Below, piece by piece: positions 34,691 to 42,861 of a DNA stretch of 64,000 nucleotides. The stretch is from NCBI GenBank assembly GCA_018713255.1, contig DVFL01000040.1, forward strand, positions 62,001 to 126,000, given 5' to 3'. The stretch is from Candidatus Cottocaccamicrobium excrementipullorum (GTDB lineage: Bacteria; Bacillota; Clostridia; Lachnospirales; Lachnospiraceae). The notes below the pieces were generated by a model. The model saw only the letters and a program-made list of their open reading frames with translations. It had not been told where the DNA came from and did not search any database. Within the stretch, counting starts at the first letter, position 1. Each line of letters begins with the position of its first letter. Position numbers and translations under genes: made by a program.

Positions 34691-35125
34691 TCAGCGGCTG
34701 CGGCGGCTGTATTTTTCTTCACAGTATTTGCAGCGGTAGGTTTCTGTTTTTTCATCAGACAGAATAAATACATGAGGCAGTTCTTGTTCGATGGAAGTAA
34801 TGCAGCGGGGATTCTTGCACTGAATTACGTTCACAATTTTTTTCGGGAGTTTTACCGTCCGCTTTTCTGCGATCTTATTGTCTTTGATGATGTTTACGGT
34901 AATGTTGTGATCAATGTATCCCAGCACTTCCAGGTCGATGGTATCCAAACCGCCTTCGATCTTAATAATATCTTTCCGGCCCATTTTGTTGCTCCGGGCG
35001 TTCTTGATGATGGCAACCTGGCATTCCAGCTTGTCCAGGCCGAGATGATAATAGATATCAAGGCTTCTTCCAGCTTCGATGTGGTCCAGCACAATGCCGT
35101 CTTTTAATCCGCTGATATTTAACAT
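34691..35125 (-). CDS. pyrI: Aspartate carbamoyltransferase regulatory subunit
   Basis: PyrI binds nucleotides and zinc and makes the catalytic trimers of PyrB respond allosterically. The 144-aa protein has the allosteric domain ([25 protein letters not shown]) and the zinc domain (CKNPRC near residue 103 and CKYCEEKY near 132). It overlaps pyrB by 7 bp. Its presence indicates the E. coli-like regulated enzyme rather than the unregulated B. subtilis type. Confidence 0.95.
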   Translation of the reverse strand: MLNISGLKDGIVLDHIEAGRSLDIYYHLGLDKLECQVAIIKNARSNKMGRKDIIKIEGGLDTIDLEVLGYIDHNITVNIIKDNKIAEKRTVKLPKKIVNVIQCKNPRCITSIEQELPHVFILSDEKTETYRCKYCEEKYSRRSR

Positions 35126-36042
35126 GGCGCGCTCACCTCCAGTAATTTCATAATCAGTGCCATCCGCACATACACGCCGTACTGAGCCTGCTTAAAATAA
35201 GCGGCCCGGGGATCCTTGTCCACCTCTACGGAAATCTCATTTACCCGGGGAAGGGGATGAAGAATGAACATGTCCGGTTTAGCCAGTTTCATTTTCTTAG
35301 GGGTCAGAATGTAGCAGTCTTTTAAGCGAATATAATCTTCTTCATTAAAGAAGCGCTCTTTCTGCACTCGAGTCATATAAAGAATGTCCAGTTCGGGAAG
35401 GGCTTCGTCCAGATTGCCCAGTTCCTTAAATTCGATATGATTAGCTTTCAGAACATCTTCCCGAATATATTCTGGAACTCTCAGTTCCGGCGGGGAAATC
35501 AGTACGAAACGAATGTTGGGATAACGTACCATGGCGTTGATCAGAGAATGAACGGTACGTCCAAATTTCAAATCGCCGCAGAGACCGATGGTCAGATCGT
35601 TCAGCCGTCCTTTCAGAGAGCGGATAGTTAAAAGGTCTGTCAACGTCTGTGTGGGATGCTGATGACCGCCGTCTCCGGCATTGACAACCGGAATCCCTGA
35701 ATTCATGGCAGCGACTAATGCGGCGCCTTCCTTAGGGTGGCGGATTGCACAGATATCTGCATAGCAGGAAATGATCCGAATGGTGTCGGCAATGCTTTCT
35801 CCTTTGGCGGCGGAACTAGAATCAGCAGAAGCAAATCCAAGTACGCTTCCGCCCAGATTCAACATGGCCGCCTCAAAGCTTAATCGGGTTCTGGTGCTGG
35901 GTTCGTAGAAGCAGGTAGCCAGCTTTTTTCCCTCGCAAACATGGGCATATTTAGCGGGATGCTGTTCAATGTCATTGGCTGTGTCCAGCAGCTGGTCAAT
36001 CTCCTCTACAGAAAAATCTAATGGGTTCAGTAAATGTCTCAT
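35119..36042 (-). CDS. pyrB: Aspartate carbamoyltransferase catalytic subunit
   Basis: PyrB makes carbamoyl-aspartate, the first committed step of pyrimidine synthesis. The 307-aa protein shows [39 protein letters not shown], and [18 protein letters not shown] precedes the ATG. It forms an operon with pyrI. A TATAAT on the minus strand lies about 60 bp upstream. No clear PyrR site or attenuator was recognised. Confidence 0.96.
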   Translation of the reverse strand: MRHLLNPLDFSVEEIDQLLDTANDIEQHPAKYAHVCEGKKLATCFYEPSTRTRLSFEAAMLNLGGSVLGFASADSSSAAKGESIADTIRIISCYADICAIRHPKEGAALVAAMNSGIPVVNAGDGGHQHPTQTLTDLLTIRSLKGRLNDLTIGLCGDLKFGRTVHSLINAMVRYPNIRFVLISPPELRVPEYIREDVLKANHIEFKELGNLDEALPELDILYMTRVQKERFFNEEDYIRLKDCYILTPKKMKLAKPDMFILHPLPRVNEISVEVDKDPRAAYFKQAQYGVYVRMALIMKLLEVSAPC

Positions 36043-36221
36043 GAGCGCCTCCTTTGTGTGCGTATCTCATTTCCAGGATGTTATCCTTAATCTTTCCCAT
36101 TATAAAGCATTTGTCCTCAGAAAGCTACAACTTTTTGCGGTTTTTTCTTATCCTTTTTGGAACATTCATGAAGAATCTGTGCTATACTGGAACATAGCAA
36201 AGGATAAAGGGGGAAGGGAAG

Positions 36222-37037
36222 ATGGCAAAATCCCTTGAACAGATTGTGCTGGAAGGACTTGCATCCGACTGCAGCTCTTTGGAAGAGCTTTATGTGCTGT
36301 GGCAGACTATGCATCATGCAGAAAGTGATACGGCGGCGAAAACCTGCTACATGGAAATTGATAAAAGAAGCTTTCATGTAGACGGCGTGATTGACCCGGA
36401 ACAGTTTTCCGGGGTTCTTTACATTTTAAAAGAGCCAAGTTTAAAACGTTATATTCAAAAAGGGCTTACTTTTCCGGTGATTACTGACATCCGAAAGGAA
36501 TTTCAAACGTATAAAAAAGGATATGACGATGAGTGCGGATATGTGGCGGGAATGCAGCGCCTTTTGCTGGGAGACCAGGCGGCAGGGATGACCAGCCGGC
36601 AGATTATAGATACGGCGGCGGTGATTTATGTTAATAAGCGGGGAGGAAGAGAGTCTTCTGATGATGTATGGCTGAACTACGGCTACGAGTATATTCAGTT
36701 TTTAAAGCGTCAGATCCGCCTGATTGATCCGAAAGTCATTGTCTGCTGCGGAGAGGAAATTTTTAAACTGGTGGCAAAGGAAGTGTTTTCCAACAAAAAG
36801 CATATCCGCAACCGGGGAGATTATATGATGTGGAAAGATGTGGTGAAGAATTACCAGTTTACCGCCGATGCAAACTATCGTCATACGGATGACCCGAAAA
36901 AGACGGCGGTTGTGGTAGTCAATATGTGGAGTCCGGCTTATCGGATGAACAAAGAGCAATATATTTCACCGGAAGAATATTTAAAAGAATTTGAGCGGCG
37001 GATTAAAGGGATGGATACAGCAGGAAAGCAGGTCTGA
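36222..37037 (+). CDS. Uncharacterised protein, possibly uracil-DNA glycosylase-like
   Basis: I do not recognise this 271-aa protein with confidence. Three spaced blocks resemble the uracil-DNA glycosylase superfamily layout: an early strand with VLYILKEPS, a middle strand VIVCCGEEIFKLV, and a late strand VVVVNMWSPAYRMN. The typical catalytic motifs are not clear. GGGAAGG lies upstream of the ATG. It stands alone between pyrB (divergent) and a MATE gene (convergent), and shares a terminator with the latter that covers both stop codons. Confidence 0.7.
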   Translation: MAKSLEQIVLEGLASDCSSLEELYVLWQTMHHAESDTAAKTCYMEIDKRSFHVDGVIDPEQFSGVLYILKEPSLKRYIQKGLTFPVITDIRKEFQTYKKGYDDECGYVAGMQRLLLGDQAAGMTSRQIIDTAAVIYVNKRGGRESSDDVWLNYGYEYIQFLKRQIRLIDPKVIVCCGEEIFKLVAKEVFSNKKHIRNRGDYMMWKDVVKNYQFTADANYRHTDDPKKTAVVVVNMWSPAYRMNKEQYISPEEYLKEFERRIKGMDTAGKQV

Positions 37038-37060
37038 TTGATCAGACCTGCTTCTCCTTT
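37027..37060. terminator. Bidirectional terminator covering two stop codons
   Basis: A perfect 12-bp inverted repeat with a 2-nt centre (37027-37052) spans the stop codons of the 36.2-kb gene and the convergent MATE gene. T-rich sequence follows on the plus strand. Confidence 0.75.
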
Positions 37061-38433
37061 TCTTTGCGGGAAAGCTCCGGCCAAACGGTAAGAAGCATGG
37101 TGCCGAAGCAGGCGGCTCCGCCGATAAAATTAGAAACTGGTTCAGCCATGAACACTCCATTGGTGCCAAGGCCGAAAAGATTGGGAAGAATCAGGATCAA
37201 AGGAATAACGATAATGATCTTCCGAAAGATCGAAAAGAATACGGCATTTTTCGATTTGCCCAGGGCCACAAATACTGCCTGGCCTGCAAACTGCAGGGAC
37301 ATCATAAAAAAGCCGAAGTAATAAATCTGCATCGCGGGAACGCCGGCTTCCACCAGGGCAGAATCTTGATTGAAGATCCGAATGAAAAAGGCAGGAAATC
37401 CATGAACCAGCATCCAAGCTCCCAGAGTATATAAAATAGAGACCACGGAGGTAAAGACAATGGCTTTTTTTACCCGGCCATATTCACCGGCGCCGTAGTT
37501 GAAGCCCATCACCGGCTGGGCGCTGTTGGTCAGGCCGTTGACGGGAAGGGAGATGATTTCCCGGACGGAATTGATTACCGTCATAATGCCTACATACAGA
37601 TCGCCTCCCCAGGCGGAAAGACTGGCGTTGTACATGATCTGCACGGAGCTGTTGGTAATGGACATGGTAAATCCAGAAAGCCCCAGTCCGGTGATCTTAA
37701 GAATCCGTTTTCTGCTGAGGCGGAAAGCGCCTTTTCGCAGCTTTAAAATGGTACGCTTTCCGGTCAAAAAGGAAACGATCCAGGCGGCAGACAGACCCTG
37801 GGAAATGATTGTGGCCCAGGCCGCTCCCTGCACTCCCATATCGAAAAGGAAAATAAAAATGGGATCCAGAATAATGTTTGCCACTGCACCCACAATGACT
37901 GTAAGCATACCAATTTTGCCGAAGCCCTGGGAATTGATAAAGCTGTTCATGCCCAGGCCTACCATGACGAATACGCTTCCCAAAAGATAAATGGTAATAT
38001 ATTCATCGGCATAAGGGATGGTGGCGTCTGAGGCGCCGAAAAGATAAAGCATGGGACGCTTAAAGATCAATCCCAGGATGGTGAGGATAACGCCGCATCC
38101 CAGCATAAGAATAAAGGAATTTCCCATAATCGCCTCGGCTTCCTGGATATCTCCTTTTCCTCTTTGAATTGAACATAAAGGAGCGCCGCCCATGCCAAAC
38201 AGATTGGCGAAAGCGGTGACGATGGAAATAATCGGAAGACACAGCCCCAGGCCTGTTAACGCCAGCGTGGCGTTTTCCGGGATTCGTCCGATATAAATCC
38301 GATCCACAATATTATAAAGTACATTGATCAGCTGAGCCAGGGTCATAGGCACCGCCAGATTTAGGATTGCCTTAACAATACTTCCTTTGGAAAAATCATT
38401 CTTGCTGTTTTGTCCGGCAGAGGATGAAGGCAT
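37042..38433 (-). CDS. MATE family efflux transporter
   Basis: The protein is a multidrug/toxin extrusion antiporter of about 463 aa with some twelve hydrophobic segments. It starts GSIVKAILNLAVPMTLAQLINVLYNIVDRIYIGR, the standard MATE opening, and has the second-half equivalent further on. I chose the ATG at 38433, with AAAGGTGG upstream; the longer frame to 38511 has no MATE-like sequence. A dyad at 38560-38574 beside its likely -10 could be an operator. The substrate is unknown. Confidence 0.92.
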   Translation of the reverse strand: MPSSSAGQNSKNDFSKGSIVKAILNLAVPMTLAQLINVLYNIVDRIYIGRIPENATLALTGLGLCLPIISIVTAFANLFGMGGAPLCSIQRGKGDIQEAEAIMGNSFILMLGCGVILTILGLIFKRPMLYLFGASDATIPYADEYITIYLLGSVFVMVGLGMNSFINSQGFGKIGMLTVIVGAVANIILDPIFIFLFDMGVQGAAWATIISQGLSAAWIVSFLTGKRTILKLRKGAFRLSRKRILKITGLGLSGFTMSITNSSVQIMYNASLSAWGGDLYVGIMTVINSVREIISLPVNGLTNSAQPVMGFNYGAGEYGRVKKAIVFTSVVSILYTLGAWMLVHGFPAFFIRIFNQDSALVEAGVPAMQIYYFGFFMMSLQFAGQAVFVALGKSKNAVFFSIFRKIIIVIPLILILPNLFGLGTNGVFMAEPVSNFIGGAACFGTMLLTVWPELSRKEKEKQV

Positions 38434-38559
38434 AAAAAGATTACCACCTTTCTCTGTATGATAAGGGCTTGTTTTGCGCTTTCCGCTCCCGCAAGCCGCC
38501 AAAACATGCATAATCCGCTCCCTTTTCTGGGAAAAATAGCTCTTTATTCATGTTTTGAC

Positions 38560-38579
38560 TCTGATATCATCAGATTATA
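38560..38579 (-). promoter_or_regulatory. Likely MATE promoter -10 and adjoining dyad operator
   Basis: On the minus strand TATAAT (38574-38579) is followed at once by a TCTGAT-N3-ATCAGA dyad (38560-38574) covering the start site. Only a weak -35 is visible. Control by a MarR/TetR-type repressor is inference. Confidence 0.45.
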
Positions 38580-38674
38580 CAACGGTTTGAATTTTCCGTC
38601 TAGTAAAAATGTCTGAAATCTTCACTATAACTGAAACGAAAAGAAAATATAACAGAACTTCATATTGGGAAGTA

Positions 38675-38703
38675 TTGACATCTTGCGGGATTTGGACGAT
38701 AAT
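38675..38703 (+). promoter_or_regulatory. Promoter of ilvE
   Basis: TTGACA (38675-38680) and GATAAT (38698-38703) are separated by 17 nt. The 326-bp gap between the MATE and ilvE starts holds this and the MATE promoter; no T-box or other leader was seen. Confidence 0.85.
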
Positions 38704-38759
38704 GATTAGAAATTAGTTGACTGACGTTTTAGCCAGGCATGGGAAAGGAAGTATACATT

Positions 38760-39830
38760 ATGCAGACCATTAGAATTGAACGTACCACAGCACCGAAAGA
38801 AAAACCAGGTCAGGATAATCCGCTGGTATTTGGAACCATTTTTACCGATCACATGTTTGTGATGGATTATAACGAGGAGAATGGCTGGCATGATCCCAGA
38901 ATCATTCCTTATCAGCCGCTGGTGCTTGAGCCTTCCTGCATGGTATTCCATTATGGACAGGAAATGTTTGAGGGACTTAAGGCTTACAAGGCAGACGATG
39001 GAAGAATTCTTCTGTTCCGCCCGGATAAGAATATTGAGCGGGCCAATCGCAGCAACCGCAGACTCTGCATCCCAGAGATCCCTGCAGATATTTTCCTGGA
39101 GGCTTTGAAAACTTTGGTTAAGGTGGATGCAGACTGGATTCCCACCAAGCCGGGAACTTCTTTGTATATCCGTCCCTTTGTGATCGCTACGGATCCATTC
39201 CTGGGAGTTCGTCCGTCTCACACCTATAAATTCATTATCATTCTGTCTCCAGTAGGCGCTTACTATGAGAGCGGACTGGATCCGGTAAAGATCTGGATCG
39301 AGGACGAATATGTAAGAGCGGTAAAGGGCGGAATTGGCGAGGCAAAGACCGGAGGCAACTATGTGGCATCTCTGGCCAGCCAGGTAAAGGCTCACGAAGA
39401 GGGCTATGCTCAGGTTCTGTGGCTGGACGGCGTACATCGGAAATACATCGAGGAAGTCGGCGCCATGAATATCTTCTTTAAGATCAACGGCACCGTGGTT
39501 ACTCCTGCATTAAACGGCAGTATTCTGCCTGGCGTAACCAGAGATTCTGCTATTCAGCTGTGCAAGATGTGGGGCATTCCGGTGGAAGAGCGCCAGATTT
39601 CTGTTGATGAGGTAATCAAGACTGCAGAGAGCGGCGAGATGGAAGAGTGCTTCGGCACCGGAACTGCCGCCGTTGTTTCTCCTGTAGGCGAGCTGCGCTA
39701 CGAGAATGAGAAGATGCCCATCAGCAATAACCATATTGGCGAGCTGACTCAGCGGATTTACGATACGATTACGGGAATCCAGTTAGGCCGGATTGAAGGG
39801 CCGGAAGGCTGGAGCGTTGAAGTAAAATAA
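38760..39830 (+). CDS. ilvE: Branched-chain amino acid aminotransferase
   Basis: IlvE is a class IV PLP enzyme that interconverts branched-chain amino acids and their keto acids. The 356-aa protein matches the long (class II BCAT) form: QEMFEGLKAYKADDGRILLFRPD, YIRPFVIATD, the segment RKYIEEVGAMNIFF, and ECFGTGTAAVVSPVG. I chose the ATG at 38760, 8 nt after AAAGGAAG, over 38739. It stands alone with its own promoter. Confidence 0.95.
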   Translation: MQTIRIERTTAPKEKPGQDNPLVFGTIFTDHMFVMDYNEENGWHDPRIIPYQPLVLEPSCMVFHYGQEMFEGLKAYKADDGRILLFRPDKNIERANRSNRRLCIPEIPADIFLEALKTLVKVDADWIPTKPGTSLYIRPFVIATDPFLGVRPSHTYKFIIILSPVGAYYESGLDPVKIWIEDEYVRAVKGGIGEAKTGGNYVASLASQVKAHEEGYAQVLWLDGVHRKYIEEVGAMNIFFKINGTVVTPALNGSILPGVTRDSAIQLCKMWGIPVEERQISVDEVIKTAESGEMEECFGTGTAAVVSPVGELRYENEKMPISNNHIGELTQRIYDTITGIQLGRIEGPEGWSVEVK

Positions 39831-39876
39831 AGATCGGTGAAAAAGGAAAATTACAGCAGCTAGGAGAGGAAACGCC

Positions 39877-40938
39877 ATGAAAAGCAGGGTTGATCAGGCG
39901 GTAGAACTGTTTATGTCCGGTTATAATTGCTGCCAGTCTGTGTTTACCGCATACAGCGATCTGTTCGGCCTGGACAGGGAAACATCCCTCCGCCTTTCCT
40001 GCTCCCTTGGAGCCGGCATGGGGCGGATGCGTGAGGTATGCGGAACAGCATCCGCCATGTTTATGATAGCTGGTCTGGTCTGCGGAAATACGGATCCTGC
40101 CAACCAGGAAGCAAAAACAAAAAACTATGAGACAGTGCGGAGAATGGCTGCAGCCTTTAAGGCAGTGAATCATACGATTATCTGCCGGGAGATTCTGGGC
40201 CTTCAGGAGGCGGAGAAAAGCGCCGCTCCATCAGAGCGGACGCCGGAATATTATCAGAAACGGCCTTGTGCCCGGGTAGTGGCCAGCGCCGCAAGAATCA
40301 TTGAATCTACCTTTCCGGAACTGTTTGCAGAAGAAGGGGATCGGCAGCTTCCAGGTGAAGAAGAACTTTTTTCCGTTTATGACGAAGAGGAGAATCCGAT
40401 TGGTGAGATGAAACGGGGCCAGGTGCATCAGCTGGGGCTGTGGCACCAGGTCATTCACTGCTGGATGTATGCCAGACAGGGCGATGGAATATGGCTGTAT
40501 TTTCAGCAGAGAGCGGCATCGAAGAAGGATTTCCCGGGATTTTATGATTTATCTTCCACTGGCCATGTAGGCGCGGGAGAGTCTTTCGAAGAAGCGGTTT
40601 TGCGGGAAGTGCAGGAAGAAACAGGGGTCAGAATTAATCCCAGCCGTCTCTCCTTTCTCGGCCAGGTTCGGGAAGAGCTTCACGAAGGGGAGTTCTTCGA
40701 CCGGGAAATCGGTCAAGTATACCTGTATGAAATGGATCTGCCGGAGTTTTCTCCTGGAGAAGAGGTGGATCGGATGATTGCTGTTCCGTTAGAAGAGTAT
40801 GAGAAAAAAGAACTGGGAAAAGCTCCCTTTATCCAGGGCTATACTCTGGAGGGAGAGCCGGTGATCATCCGGGAAGAAGAGTGGTGCTGCCATGAAGGAG
40901 AGTACGAAGGCTTAGTGAAGCCATTTTTTGAACAATAA
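39877..40938 (+). CDS. Fusion of C_GCAxxG_C_C redox-type domain and Nudix hydrolase
   Basis: This 353-aa protein joins two domains that are usually separate. Residues 1 to about 150 are a C_GCAxxG_C_C family domain (YNCCQSVFTAY, GAGMGRMREVCGTASA, later CRE and RPC), a cysteine-rich family thought to be redox-active or metal-binding. From about residue 165 a Nudix domain follows, with a full box at 229-251 (G-x5-E-x7-RE-V-x-EE-x-G-V). The linker LPGEEELFSVYDEEENPIG resembles IDI-like Nudix proteins. The substrate is unknown. AGGAGAGG precedes the ATG. Confidence 0.85.
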   Translation: MKSRVDQAVELFMSGYNCCQSVFTAYSDLFGLDRETSLRLSCSLGAGMGRMREVCGTASAMFMIAGLVCGNTDPANQEAKTKNYETVRRMAAAFKAVNHTIICREILGLQEAEKSAAPSERTPEYYQKRPCARVVASAARIIESTFPELFAEEGDRQLPGEEELFSVYDEEENPIGEMKRGQVHQLGLWHQVIHCWMYARQGDGIWLYFQQRAASKKDFPGFYDLSSTGHVGAGESFEEAVLREVQEETGVRINPSRLSFLGQVREELHEGEFFDREIGQVYLYEMDLPEFSPGEEVDRMIAVPLEEYEKKELGKAPFIQGYTLEGEPVIIREEEWCCHEGEYEGLVKPFFEQ

Positions 40939-41167
40939 ATGAAGATGATTTTTAATGGGCACAGAAGAACTTTCTGTGCCTTCTGTGTAGCTTGGAGAGG
41001 ATAGAATTGGCGTGCAGGGGGGAACGCAGGCGCTTTTGTACTGGCGCCTGAATGAAGGATGGAGTTTTTCAATTGCCCGGCAAACGGCTTTTCTCTTTGA
41101 ATGAGCGGGCATGTTCCGGGCAAGTTCAGCGAATCGTTTTTCGGCGAATTGAGCCGCTTTAACTGTA

Positions 41168-41785
41168 CTACCGGATGAAATCTGTTCTCTGGAACTCTTC
41201 CTTTTCTGGAAGGCCGTACTTTTCTTTTCCCAAGGCGATGCTCTTCATCAGGAAGGACATATTTCTGGCTAAAGTCCGCATGGTCTGAAGACCTTCTGCA
41301 TCCTGGGCAGCTTCTCCTGGTCCTCTTCCGTGAATGCTGTTCCAGTACTGGCTGGAGGCTACAGGCATGCCGCTGATGGTAAAGAATTTATTCAGTTCAT
41401 CAAAGGTAGCGGACAGACCGCCCCTTCTGGCAGCGACTACGGCCGCACCTACTTTCATAGTCTTGTCGAAATGAGTGCTGTAGAACAGCCGGGTAAGGAA
41501 GGCTACCAAAGTGGTGTTGGCGGAGGCATAGTAAACTGGACTGCCCACCACTAAACCGTCGCAGGCTTCAAATTTCGCGGCAGTTTCATTGACCAGATCG
41601 TTGAACACGCATTTTCCATTGGTGAAGCACTGACCGCAGCCAATACAGCCCCGGATATCCTTGCTGCCAATGTGGAGAATTTCGGTTTCGATCCCTTCCT
41701 GATGAAAAATTTCTTCCATCTCATGAAGGGCGATGGCTGTGTTCCCGTTGGATTTCGGGCTTCCGTTAATCATTAATACATTCAT
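41168..41785 (-). CDS. Flavodoxin-like NAD(P)H-dependent FMN reductase family protein
   Basis: The 206-aa protein has the FMN-binding opening MNVLMINGSPKSNGNTAIAL and a CIGCGQCFTNGKCVF block as in iron-sulfur flavoproteins, then VVGSPVYYASANTTLVAFLTR. It probably binds FMN and perhaps an iron-sulfur cluster. I chose the ATG at 41785, with AAGGAGG upstream. About 230 bp to its 3' side hold only small hairpins and no gene. Confidence 0.92.
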   Translation of the reverse strand: MNVLMINGSPKSNGNTAIALHEMEEIFHQEGIETEILHIGSKDIRGCIGCGQCFTNGKCVFNDLVNETAAKFEACDGLVVGSPVYYASANTTLVAFLTRLFYSTHFDKTMKVGAAVVAARRGGLSATFDELNKFFTISGMPVASSQYWNSIHGRGPGEAAQDAEGLQTMRTLARNMSFLMKSIALGKEKYGLPEKEEFQRTDFIR

Positions 41786-41992
41786 GTTGAATTCCTCCTT
41801 GCCGATTAGTAAATGATTGATGGAACGGTATGATGCGCCGTGCATCTTTTGTGATTATAACATAAATGAGAAGAAATGCGTAATAAAGCCCTATACCCAG
41901 AAGGAGTGTCAGAGAGTTGCAGAATAGAAAATGTTGTGATAAGCTTAAGCCAGAAAAAGGAATAGCATCGGTATACAGGAGGAAGAAAAGGA

Positions 41993-42502
41993 ATGGCAAA
42001 GCTGGTAATCCTTCGAGGAAATTCTGGAAGCGGAAAAACTACTGTGGCCAACCTGCTGCAGAAGAAATTCGGTCATAATACCCTGGTGATTTCCCAGGAT
42101 ACGGTCCGCCGGGAGATGCTCTGGGTGAAGGACGGTCCAGATAACCGGGCCATGCCTCTTCTTGAGAGCCTTCTTTACTATGGAAGAGAGCGATGCCAGG
42201 TGGTGATTTTGGAGGGAATTCTTCATTCCGGTTGGTATCGTCCTTTGTTTGAACTGGCTAAGGAGGAATTCGGCGAGGAAATTTACGCATACTATTATGA
42301 CCTGCCATTTGAGGAAACCTTGCTGAGGCATGAAACTAGAGAGAAAAGCAGAGAATTTGGAGAAGAGGCCATGCGCCGCTGGTGGCTGGAAAAAGACTAT
42401 CTGGATCTGATTCCAGAACAGATTTTGACGAAAGAAATAAACGCTGAGGAAGCGGCAGAACGAATTTGCCGGGAGGTGCTGAATGGAAAAGAAAGAAGTT
42501 AA
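41993..42502 (+). CDS. P-loop kinase-like protein
   Basis: The 169-aa protein starts AKLVILRGNSGSGKTTVANLLQ, a Walker A in a small kinase fold, followed by VISQDTVRREML and VVILEGIL. It resembles zeta-toxin/adenylylsulfate-kinase-like small kinases, but no antitoxin gene lies beside it. The substrate is unknown. It overlaps the following DUF2007 gene by 20 bp. Confidence 0.82.
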   Translation: MAKLVILRGNSGSGKTTVANLLQKKFGHNTLVISQDTVRREMLWVKDGPDNRAMPLLESLLYYGRERCQVVILEGILHSGWYRPLFELAKEEFGEEIYAYYYDLPFEETLLRHETREKSREFGEEAMRRWWLEKDYLDLIPEQILTKEINAEEAAERICREVLNGKERS

Positions 42503-42716
42503 GCTCTGTACGACTCAGGATAGTCTGCAGGCGGAAATGATTCTGGAAGCGTTGAAAAACAATGGGATTCCCGCTTATAAGAAGGATCTGGGGTATGCGG
42601 CCATTATGAATATTTACGGCGGATATTCCAATGGCGGAGAAGAAATCTACGTGGCTCCGGAAAATCAAGAAAAAGCCAGGGAAGTTCTGGCAGGGATGGG
42701 ATTTTTGCAGGAATAA
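42483..42716 (+). CDS. DUF2007 domain protein
   Basis: The 77-aa protein matches the DUF2007 putative signal-transducing fold (VKLCTTQDSLQAEMILEALKNNGIPAY, EIYVAPENQEKAREVL), similar in shape to ACT/PII-like modules. Its start lies inside the kinase gene, so translation is coupled. The function is unknown. Confidence 0.85.
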   Translation: MEKKEVKLCTTQDSLQAEMILEALKNNGIPAYKKDLGYAAIMNIYGGYSNGGEEIYVAPENQEKAREVLAGMGFLQE

Positions 42717-42861
42717 ATTTTTGGAAAGAAGAATATTTTGCTGTACCAAAGAAAATGTGGTATCTTTTTTGGATATATGGAAGTATAATGAGCCCATATA
42801 AAGAAGCGAGAAAAAACAGGGGAGAAGAAATAAAGACGAAAAAGCTCAGGAGGAAAGGATC

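Noticed and set aside
34338-35107. Open frames on the plus strand over rnpB and pyrI
   Set aside because: They are antisense to RNase P RNA and to pyrI; the translated sequence is not protein-like.
40938-41167. Small hairpins (40958-40980 and near 41027-41050) in a 230-bp gap
   Set aside because: Neither has a T run. They may be weak terminators, but no gene or known RNA can be supported here.
41993-42502. Zeta-toxin of a toxin-antitoxin pair
   Set aside because: The P-loop fits, but there is no adjacent epsilon-like antitoxin and the partner is a DUF2007 protein.
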